DNA from: Lachnospiraceae bacterium
GTDB lineage: Bacteria; Bacillota; Clostridia; Lachnospirales; Lachnospiraceae
Direction: 5' to 3'
Assembly: GCA_003979345.1 (NCBI GenBank)
Contig: RYVZ01000024.1
Coordinates: 1-49,444, forward strand
Length of the DNA stretch: 49,444 nucleotides
This document shows, one piece after another, positions 8,737 through 15,070 of this stretch. The notes under the pieces are model-generated. The model did no database searches. It saw nothing but the letters and a program-made list of their open reading frames with translations, and had not been told where the DNA came from. The number at the start of each line of letters is the position of its first letter. The stretch's first letter is position 1. Made by a program: the position numbers and the translations under genes.

Positions 8737-9249
8737 TTACTTTTCATTTACATTGTCCCGCAGGAGCGCACGGACTTCTGAAAGTCCGATCCCGCGTTCC
8801 CTCGCAATGCGCGCTAAGTCCTCGTACTCATACTTCTCACGCGCAGTTCCGTAACCGCTTACTGATTTGACCCGCACATCACCATACGGCGTCTGCAGCG
8901 TTTTGATCTCCCTCTCCAGTACATAGCGGCGCGTCACTGTCTCTCTGATGCCGATCGTACTTGTATGACAAAACATTGCTTCTATGAGACTCTGTTTTTG
9001 AGTCTCTTCACAGACGACGCGCAGCAAAGTGCCCGGACGGTTCTTTTTCATGCCAACCGGAATCGTATAAACTTCAAGCGCACCCTTTTCATAAAAACGT
9101 TCCATGGCGAAACCGATATCCTCCGCTGTCATATCGTCCACATTGCAGGAAAGTTCCGATACCATCTCTGATAATATGTTTGTTTCACCCAAAACCGCAC
9201 CTTCACTTGCGGATGATGCATTCTCTTTTTTTCCCATATTTCTAACCAT
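8737..9249 (-). CDS. stand-alone LarC C-terminal domain (LarC2-like nickel insertion protein)
   Basis: LarC is the CTP-dependent cyclometallase that inserts nickel into the pincer cofactor of lactate racemase-type enzymes. This 170-residue protein matches only the C-terminal part: LSCNVDDMTAEDIGFAMERF, GALEVYTIPVGMKKNRPGTL, TSTIGIRE, RYVLEREI, and YEDLARIARERG. The N-terminal LarC1 half, normally about 250 residues, is absent: the frame has a TAA stop about 22 bases before the ATG, and the upstream gene is unrelated. The start is uncertain: GGGGAG is very close to this ATG and 13 bases from an ATG four codons later. In some species LarC is made from two frames by programmed frameshifting, but no first frame is visible here. 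Confidence 0.82.
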   Translation of the reverse strand: MVRNMGKKENASSASEGAVLGETNILSEMVSELSCNVDDMTAEDIGFAMERFYEKGALEVYTIPVGMKKNRPGTLLRVVCEETQKQSLIEAMFCHTSTIGIRETVTRRYVLEREIKTLQTPYGDVRVKSVSGYGTAREKYEYEDLARIARERGIGLSEVRALLRDNVNEK

Positions 9250-9318
9250 TCTCCCCTGCTGACACGCCGCTTACGGCGGCACAAAATCCGTTGAAGCCGA
9301 GCCAAACGCATATTTTTC

Positions 9319-11277
9319 TCAGCGTTCGCTTTCTTTCTCCTGCAAAACGCTGTGCAGGATCTCCAAGAGTACCTGAGGCATAAAAGGTTTCACGAGATAC
9401 CCTTCGGCATCAAGCTCGTTAAGCTGCTCGATCGTCCTGCCGGACTTGTCCGATGTCAAAAAAATGATCGGTACGTCTGAATTCATCCGCTCTCTGATCT
9501 CACGGTAAACATCAAGCCCATTCATGCCGGGCATCTGTCTGTCTAATAACACCAAATCCATCGCAGTCTCTTTCATCCGTATCAACGCAGATTCTCCAGA
9601 CTTCTCCTCGTAAACCATATAGTTCTGTTCATCCTTTAATGCATCCGCGACCTGATCTAAGCTTTCCTGCTCGTCATCTACTACCAGAATGTTCATCCTC
9701 GGTCCTGCCTGATGCTTCATCTCATACTCCGTGTCCTCGTCCATCATCTGAAGCATGACGTCCGCTATCTCCGCATCAAATTGGGATCCTCTTCCCTTTG
9801 CAATTTCTGCACGCACTTTTTCCTGCGGCATGACCTGACGGTAACTCCTGTTGGATGTCATCGCGTCATAGGCATCCGCTACACCAATGATCCTCGCCAC
9901 TTCCGGAATATCTTTTCCCACCAGACCATTCGGATATCCATTTCCGTCAATACGCTCATGATGCCACTTTGCCCCCTGCGCGATCATATCATTACCCTGA
10001 ATATCCCTCAATATGTAAAATCCGGATACCGGATGCAGCTTGATATAAGCAAATTCCTCATCGGTCAGCCGTGTAGGTTTATTGATGATCGCATCCGGAA
10101 TATGAATCTTACCGATATCGTGCAGCAGTCCTGCGTGATAGATCTTTTCCTGATAATCCCGATCTTTTCCCATTCTCCCCGCGATCTCTGCCGCATATTT
10201 TGCCACACGCTGTGAATGTCCTTTTGTATAGGGATCTTTCGCATCGATCGCACGCGCCAGCGTCCGGAGAATGGTCTCGTTTGTCCTTTCTAAATTTTTG
10301 CGGCTTTCTTCTTCATTCCGCATATGGATGCGGATACGTCTAAACGCCAATGTACAGAAATACAAAATCAGCCCGAAAACACCGATACAGACAAGCGCAT
10401 TTCGAATCATGATATGCCGTATCGACTCATAAAGCTTCGTATTGCTTACGATCATGACAACATACCAGTCATCCATGACATTCTCTGTAAAGACCGTACA
10501 GTCCTCCTCATAAATTTCCGCCTTAAACGTTTCTCCCTGCCGCTCATACACTTCTATCAGAAGCGTATTCATCTCGCTGTCCCTGAGATAATTCTTACCC
10601 CGTTCCGAAGAATCCGTATGTGCGACGACCAGTCCGGCCCTGTCAATAATAAAACCGTATCCCATATCATTCAGCTTGACATCCTGTGTAATAATCTGTA
10701 TCTGATCAAGTACAATATCAAAAGAAATGACACTCTCATTATCATAAAGCATCTGGCTGACAGACATCATGACCGTATTTGTCTGTGCGTCCAAATAAGG
10801 AGATACAACCGTCGGCGCACCTCCTGCATCCATCGCTTCCAGATACCACACACGTTCCTGCGGTACGTAATCCGCATCCGGCACCCATCCTATGCCGTCA
10901 ATATAGTCCCCGCGGAATACACCGTAGATTCCTGTAAAGTTGGAGTCTATCTCCTGTTTATAGCGTTCGGACTCCTCCACAAGAAATGCTTCGATCTCTT
11001 CCGTATCCGCTCCGCCCTGCATCATATACTCCACTGCGATCGCCGTCACCTGCAGGACATCCATCCCCTTTGTCAGATACCCCTTTAGCTGCTCCGATTC
11101 CTGGGATAGTGAACTCTCTCCTACTGCGATCATATCGGAAACCGCATTGGAATAAAAAGTGACAAAATTATAGACCACCATTCCCGCCAGCGCGATCAGT
11201 GTGAAAAGAATCGTCAAAAAATATTGACTCTTCTCCTTCCTTTTTTTCTTCTTAGGTTCCTTCCCTGTCTTCCCCAT
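9319..11277 (-). CDS. Cache sensor / HD-GYP phosphodiesterase / receiver fusion
   Basis: Probable membrane cyclic-di-GMP phosphodiesterase, 652 residues. Order: basic N-terminus, helix 1 (18-38), extracellular dCache-like sensor (about 40-285), helix 2 (about 293-314), HD-GYP domain (about 330-515), C-terminal receiver (528-647). The HD-GYP domain has GHSQRVA, HDIGK (386-390), HHERIDGNGYP (from about 439) and ARIIGVADAYDAMTSNRSYR. The receiver has VVDDEQ, phospho-acceptor Asp at about 579 (LLDRQMPGMNG) and Lys in VKPF. A receiver after the output domain on a membrane sensor is unusual. It starts after the nrdR terminator with RBS GGGGGAG; I see no clear promoter. Confidence 0.93.
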   Translation of the reverse strand: MGKTGKEPKKKKRKEKSQYFLTILFTLIALAGMVVYNFVTFYSNAVSDMIAVGESSLSQESEQLKGYLTKGMDVLQVTAIAVEYMMQGGADTEEIEAFLVEESERYKQEIDSNFTGIYGVFRGDYIDGIGWVPDADYVPQERVWYLEAMDAGGAPTVVSPYLDAQTNTVMMSVSQMLYDNESVISFDIVLDQIQIITQDVKLNDMGYGFIIDRAGLVVAHTDSSERGKNYLRDSEMNTLLIEVYERQGETFKAEIYEEDCTVFTENVMDDWYVVMIVSNTKLYESIRHIMIRNALVCIGVFGLILYFCTLAFRRIRIHMRNEEESRKNLERTNETILRTLARAIDAKDPYTKGHSQRVAKYAAEIAGRMGKDRDYQEKIYHAGLLHDIGKIHIPDAIINKPTRLTDEEFAYIKLHPVSGFYILRDIQGNDMIAQGAKWHHERIDGNGYPNGLVGKDIPEVARIIGVADAYDAMTSNRSYRQVMPQEKVRAEIAKGRGSQFDAEIADVMLQMMDEDTEYEMKHQAGPRMNILVVDDEQESLDQVADALKDEQNYMVYEEKSGESALIRMKETAMDLVLLDRQMPGMNGLDVYREIRERMNSDVPIIFLTSDKSGRTIEQLNELDAEGYLVKPFMPQVLLEILHSVLQEKESER

Positions 11278-11340
11278 TTACTCCCCCGTTAACAGCATTC
11301 CTGCTGACATACAGCCTGTTACGATCAAATACCCCGCAGG

Positions 11341-11373
11341 AATAAAAAGACTCCCGCTGACACGGAAGTCTTT
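11341..11373 (-). terminator. intrinsic terminator after nrdR
   Basis: On the minus strand a 10-bp stem (AAAGACTTCC with GGGAGTCTTT, one G-T pair) closes an 8-base loop and runs into TTTTTATT. It begins about 14 bases after the nrdR stop. Confidence 0.85.
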
Positions 11374-11386
11374 CCTATGCTTCTAA

Positions 11387-11836
11387 TTACTGCAATACCT
11401 TTTTCAGCTCGTCCATAAAGGTATTTACATCCTTAAACTCCCGGTATACGGATGCAAAACGGACATAAGCGACCGCATCGAGATCTTTCAGCTTCTCCAT
11501 AACGATCTCTCCGATCACTGCACTCGGGATCTCACGATCCTCTCTTCCGGAAATCTCAGTCTCGACCGCATCAACCAACTCGCTGATCTGGCGGGCACTG
11601 ACCGGGCGCTTGTGGCATGCGCGCAACACTCCACCTTCAATTTTGGCACGGTCATAAGTCTCCCTGTTATTATCTTTCTTAATGATAATAAGCGGTATCG
11701 TCTCGACCTTCTCATATGTCGTAAACCGCTTGTCACACTCATCACAGACGCGGCGTCTTCTGATAGAATTATTATCCTCCGCCGGACGCGAATCAATCAC
11801 TCTGGTATTTTCATGACCACAAAAAGGACACTTCAT
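11387..11836 (-). CDS. nrdR: transcriptional repressor NrdR
   Basis: Nucleotide-sensing repressor of ribonucleotide reductase genes. The 149-residue length is typical. The N-terminal zinc ribbon has two Cys pairs (MKCPFCGH and RRVCDECDKRF) plus the DNA-contact segment VIDSRPAEDNNSIRRRR. An ATP-cone domain follows from about residue 49 (LIIIKKDNNRETYDRAKIEGGVLRACHKRPV), and the tail VAYVRFASVYREFKDVNTF is characteristic. It has its own sigma-A promoter and terminator and so is probably monocistronic. RBS is AAGGAGAG. Confidence 0.96.
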   Translation of the reverse strand: MKCPFCGHENTRVIDSRPAEDNNSIRRRRVCDECDKRFTTYEKVETIPLIIIKKDNNRETYDRAKIEGGVLRACHKRPVSARQISELVDAVETEISGREDREIPSAVIGEIVMEKLKDLDAVAYVRFASVYREFKDVNTFMDELKKVLQ

Positions 11837-11872
11837 TCTTGGCTCTCCTTATCCTCAAAGTATCTCTCATTT

Positions 11873-11901
11873 AGTATATCTTGCGGTTCCACTTATGTCA
11901 A
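11873..11901 (-). promoter_or_regulatory. sigma-A promoter of nrdR
   Basis: On the minus strand, a perfect TTGACA (11896-11901) and TATACT (11873-11878) are exactly 17 bases apart. The -10 box lies 36 bases before the nrdR ATG. Confidence 0.88.
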
Positions 11902-11958
11902 TTGCTTTCCATTTCTTAATATCAGCTTCGTAAACGCCTGCCCTGCCCGTCAGCCCGA

Positions 11959-12186
11959 CTAAATATCAACTAAAATGACCTCCGGTCCAATCTGACGGAT
12001 ATCTTTATAACAGATGGCAATGGAATCCTCACAGTTCATCAGGCTCAGCCATTTATTGCAGCCGGGTACCATGATCTTATGAATTTTTCCGGTACACTCA
12101 TCCAGCTCAAGATCACAAATACGCCCAAGCTTTCTGCAATCCCGCATATTGATAACTTCTTTTTTTTTCAACTCGCAATAGGTCAT
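11959..12186 (-). CDS. YlmC/YmxH-family PRC-barrel-like small protein
   Basis: A 75-residue protein of the YlmC/YmxH family, common in spore-forming Firmicutes and often found near nrdR and sporulation sigma genes. I start it at the ATG at 12184-12186 (MTYCELKKKEVINMRDCRKLG). The PRC-barrel-like core is visible in KEVINMRDCRKLGRICDLEL and KIHKIMVPGCNKWL, ending with IRQIGPEVILVDI. Its biochemical role is not established. It lies 49 bases after the Pro-Thr-repeat gene and ends about 58 bases before the nrdR promoter. Confidence 0.85.
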   Translation of the reverse strand: MTYCELKKKEVINMRDCRKLGRICDLELDECTGKIHKIMVPGCNKWLSLMNCEDSIAICYKDIRQIGPEVILVDI

Positions 12187-12235
12187 ACCGCACCCCAAAG
12201 CGTTCTGTTATCATTAAGATATTCAGCCGGACCGG

Positions 12236-13144
12236 TTAGTTTCCGTGACTTGTTAGCTTCTTTGCAATTTCTTCGTAAGATGCCCCCACCGGAATGATAT
12301 GGTTTCCAACCGCAAGCTTTTTATCATAGCCGTTTGCACACAGATAACGGTCGAAATCTGCTGCGTCTGCAACCAGACCTGCCTGCGCCGCCTTCCGGCT
12401 TACAGTACCGGAGCCTTCCCCGCTGTTGATCGTGATCGTAACGGTCTCCTGCACTGCCTGCGTCGGCGTCGGTGTTGCCGTTGGTGTCGCGGTCGGCTTC
12501 GCTGTCGGCGTCGGTGTTGCCGTTGGTGCCGCAGTCGGCTTTGCCGTCGGCGTCGGTGTTGACGTTGGTGCCGCGGTCGGCTTCGCTGTCGGCGTCGGTG
12601 TTGCCGTTGGTGCCGCGGTTGGCTTCGCTGTCGGCGTCGGTGTTGCCGTTGGCGCCGCGGTCGGCTTCGCTGTCGGCGTCGGTGTTGCCGTTGGTACCAC
12701 GGTCGGCTTTGCCGTCGGTGTCGCTGTTGGCGTCGGTGTCGGTATTGCCGTTGGTACCGCGGTCGGCTTTGCCGTCGGTGTCGCTGTCGGCGATGACATC
12801 GGCGTCTCTGTTATCGCTGCAGTCGGCGTTGGTACCCCGCTTGCTGCCTCTCCCTGCGCCGGCTGTTCTGTCGTCTGCCCTGCTGCATGGGATACTGCAA
12901 TGTCATCCGTCTGTGTCGGAGTTACAATGTTAGTCCACCCCTGTCCGTCCGCAGCAGCTCCCGCCGTCGGTGTCGGCGTCTGGTTCGGTGCAAGCACTGT
13001 GTCCTCGATCATGCCAAGCTCTGCGGCACGCGCCTTAATTTCTTCATCAGACATTTCCTGTTTATTGGAAAACGCGATATTCATAATAATTGCTGTCACA
13101 ATAATACCGACGCCCAATCCCCTTAAATAATATCGTAACTTCAT
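12236..13144 (-). CDS. membrane protein with Pro-Thr repeat stalk and MltG/YceG-like C-terminal domain
   Basis: The 302-residue protein has an N-terminal helix (about 8-27, GVGIIVTAIIMNIAFS) and a short charged segment. A long low-complexity stalk (about 50-225) follows, built from a 14-residue repeat PTPTAKPTAAPTAT. The C-terminal 70 residues (ITINSGEGSGTVSRKAAQAG, then LCANGYDKKLAVGNHIIPVG) resemble the LysM-like N-terminal module of MltG/YceG transglycosylases, but no catalytic domain follows. It is probably an anchored protein whose stalk projects a wall- or glycan-interacting module; this is inference. RBS GGGAGC. It follows the SwrB-like gene by 21 bases. Confidence 0.8.
   Translation of the reverse strand: MKLRYYLRGLGVGIIVTAIIMNIAFSNKQEMSDEEIKARAAELGMIEDTVLAPNQTPTPTAGAAADGQGWTNIVTPTQTDDIAVSHAAGQTTEQPAQGEAASGVPTPTAAITETPMSSPTATPTAKPTAVPTAIPTPTPTATPTAKPTVVPTATPTPTAKPTAAPTATPTPTAKPTAAPTATPTPTAKPTAAPTSTPTPTAKPTAAPTATPTPTAKPTATPTATPTPTQAVQETVTITINSGEGSGTVSRKAAQAGLVADAADFDRYLCANGYDKKLAVGNHIIPVGASYEEIAKKLTSHGN
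12461..12790. repeat. 42-bp tandem repeat encoding the Pro-Thr stalk
   Basis: Roughly five to six copies of a 42-base unit encoding PTPTAKPTAAPTAT on the minus strand, with a few substitutions between copies and shorter variants at the 12700-12790 end. Near-identical copies suggest length changes by slippage or unequal crossover. Confidence 0.9.
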
Positions 13145-13165
13145 CTTTGCTCCCTTATTCCTCTG

Positions 13166-14662
13166 CTACATCCGGAACAGATCGATCACAAGCTTGACTT
13201 CTCCCACGCCGATCCCCAGCTCTCTGGCAATGGCGATATTGGACTTTCCTTCCTGATGCATCGCCAATATTTTTTCATTATTATTTCGTTCCGGTCCTGC
13301 GTCTGCTCTGCCGCCTGCCGAAACCTCTTTCGGCAGCTCACTCTCTTCACGAACTCCGTTTAAGTCGGACACTTTTTTGCTCCTGCGTCTGCCTGTTGAT
13401 GACACGGAACGCGTTCTTGTGAGCCGCGGTGCCTCTATTTCAGTCTCTTCTGCCACTGGTTCTCCCAAAACCTTCACCCGTGGTATTACAAACGGCCGGA
13501 AACCTTCTGTCTCACCCGGCGTCGTCTTCTGCCGGATATCCACCAAAGAGATTCCTGCATCTTCCTGTGGTTTGACTTTCTCAGTCATCGTCGGCTGCGG
13601 CACTGTCGGAACACGCTTTTCCGATTCCTGCGTCGTCACAACGCGTTCCGGCTCTGCTTTTTCGCCCGGCTCCTTCTGCAATGCGGTCTGAGGCTGGTGT
13701 TCTCCTCCCTCCGGCTCCTGCGTGGAGTTCAAAGTCGTTTTTTCCGCCTCTTTTTCTTTTAACAGATTTTCCGCTTCATTCTGCGCTTCCCGTATTCCCT
13801 GCATACGCGCAAGTCCACTTAGATTCTGTTCGTTACCGGCTGTACGCTGACGCACCGTTGGCACACTCTTCACTCCGCTCACTTTTTGAACTTCTTTTGC
13901 GCCTTTCATTGCATCTTCGGCGGCCTGTCTTGCCGTATCCGCAGACAGGATTGCTTCATTGGCTGTCTGTGCTGCCGCACCCGCCGTCTGTCTTGCAGAA
14001 TCTGCCCTGAGAGCCGCATCCTCCGCAGCCCTCAGCGCCGTATCTGCCTTCGCTGCCGCATCCGATGCACGACGCAAAGCCTCATCCGCGCCATTGATCG
14101 CCTCGTCAATGCTCTGTGTTGCTTCCTGTGCGATCTGAGATGCCTCATCCGCATTGTCCGCTGCCTGCGCTGCACTTTCTGCAGCTTCCTCTGAATTGTC
14201 CGCTGCTTCCTTTGCCGCTGCAGCTGCAGAAGCTGCCGATTCTTTTGCTTCCTTTGCAAGCACCGCAGCAGCTTTTGCAGTTTTTTCTATTTCTGTAACC
14301 GCATTTTTCAATGCGGTCTGTTTATCATTGAGCATGTCGTATAAAAAGACTACTTCTTCATGATTTTTATGGATATCAGTCAATACCGTATCCGCATACT
14401 CACTGACTCCCATGATTTTTTCATTTGATACACGCTCCAATGAGCGCTCTGTCTTTTCGACCGCATACGAAACCGCGTCGTCCACGGCATGATCAAGTCT
14501 GGCTGCTGCGTCCTGCATCTGCTTGTCAACACGCGCTTTAATCTCTTCATCCGTGCGTTTACGCTCCTCATGGCTCAGCTGTTCCCCGGAAGCCCGGACA
14601 AAAAAGCTTGCCACAAATGCAGCAATACCAATGATCAATAAGATGATTTCTACCAACGTCAT
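13166..14662 (-). CDS. SwrB-like (DUF6115-type) membrane protein with alanine-rich coiled coil and C-terminal HTH
   Basis: Start chosen at the ATG at 14660-14662 because GAGGAG stands about 9 bases upstream; a frame-mate ATG 21 bases earlier lacks a site. The 498 residues form an N-terminal helix (about 4-22), a coiled region (30-125), a very Ala-rich heptad-like coiled coil (about 128-256) and a long polar, probably disordered region (260-455). The last 40 residues are HTH-like (EKILAMHQEGKSNIAIAREL, then GVGEVKLVIDLF). In B. subtilis the gene after sigD is swrB, which has an N-terminal helix and a short C-terminal domain and promotes export-gate assembly. Position and architecture suggest homology, but this one is far longer. 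No database comparison was possible. Confidence 0.75.
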   Translation of the reverse strand: MTLVEIILLIIGIAAFVASFFVRASGEQLSHEERKRTDEEIKARVDKQMQDAAARLDHAVDDAVSYAVEKTERSLERVSNEKIMGVSEYADTVLTDIHKNHEEVVFLYDMLNDKQTALKNAVTEIEKTAKAAAVLAKEAKESAASAAAAAKEAADNSEEAAESAAQAADNADEASQIAQEATQSIDEAINGADEALRRASDAAAKADTALRAAEDAALRADSARQTAGAAAQTANEAILSADTARQAAEDAMKGAKEVQKVSGVKSVPTVRQRTAGNEQNLSGLARMQGIREAQNEAENLLKEKEAEKTTLNSTQEPEGGEHQPQTALQKEPGEKAEPERVVTTQESEKRVPTVPQPTMTEKVKPQEDAGISLVDIRQKTTPGETEGFRPFVIPRVKVLGEPVAEETEIEAPRLTRTRSVSSTGRRRSKKVSDLNGVREESELPKEVSAGGRADAGPERNNNEKILAMHQEGKSNIAIARELGIGVGEVKLVIDLFRM

Positions 14663-14679
14663 TTCTTTTGTCTCCTCAT

Positions 14680-15000
14680 TCAAATCTTCATATCAAAAGA
14701 TTGTGTCCGCTTTAAGATGACTTTCCCGTCTGTTTTTCCGGCCTCCGTCTTCTTTCTGCCTCGTCCTCCATCCCCGGAGTACTCATTACTCCCTTTTTCT
14801 TTGGCATCAAACTTTTTCTCATTGAACTGTGCATTGTCAGCGCTTCTCACCTGATTGAGTCTTTCATCCGCCTGTTTTTCCGCCTTTACCTGAATATTAG
14901 CCTGCTCAACGGCTCCTCTGGTATCCTCCTGCTGTTTCAATATGGAATAGTCCTGAGTCCTTCCGATTGTACCAAACTGCTCTAACGGCGTAATAGCCAT
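14680..15000 (-). CDS. small unrecognised hydrophilic protein
   Basis: About 106 residues from the ATG at 14998-15000 (MAITPLEQFGTIGRTQDYS), which has AGGAG 9 bases upstream; a GTG two codons earlier is the alternative. The middle is charged and Gln/Lys-rich (KAEKQADERLNQVRSADNAQ), the rest Gly/Lys-rich. It has no membrane helix, no Cys, and no motif I recognise. It lies between the FapA-family gene and the SwrB-like gene, overlapping the upstream part of the latter's frame, in a cluster tied to flagella. The coding call rests on the ribosome site, position and protein-like composition. Confidence 0.68.
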   Translation of the reverse strand: MAITPLEQFGTIGRTQDYSILKQQEDTRGAVEQANIQVKAEKQADERLNQVRSADNAQFNEKKFDAKEKGSNEYSGDGGRGRKKTEAGKTDGKVILKRTQSFDMKI

Positions 15001-15070
15001 ATCCACACACTCCTTCCAAGCCTCTCACCGCACAAACCGCGCCCTGCTTTCGGCTCTGTGCTTCTTATTT

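Noticed and set aside
9250..9318. Hidden LarC1 frame or programmed frameshift upstream of the LarC2 gene
   Set aside because: The gap is only 69 bases, the LarC2 frame has an in-frame TAA just upstream, and the next gene is the HD-GYP protein, so no first-half frame exists here.
10324..11088. 254-codon plus-strand frame opposite the HD-GYP gene
   Set aside because: It is antisense to a well-supported multi-domain protein, rich in His, Ile and Arg as expected from reverse frames, and has no recognisable motif.
12461..12790. CRISPR array in the repeated region
   Set aside because: The repeats are contiguous 42-base coding units with no unique spacers and keep one reading frame; this is a protein repeat.
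12426..13130. Long plus-strand open frame rich in Val-Gly-Ala opposite the Pro-Thr stalk gene
   Set aside because: It is the reverse complement of the 42-bp repeat; the repetitive GC pattern keeps all frames open. It has no domain, and the minus-strand protein has a proper anchor, RBS and C-terminal domain.
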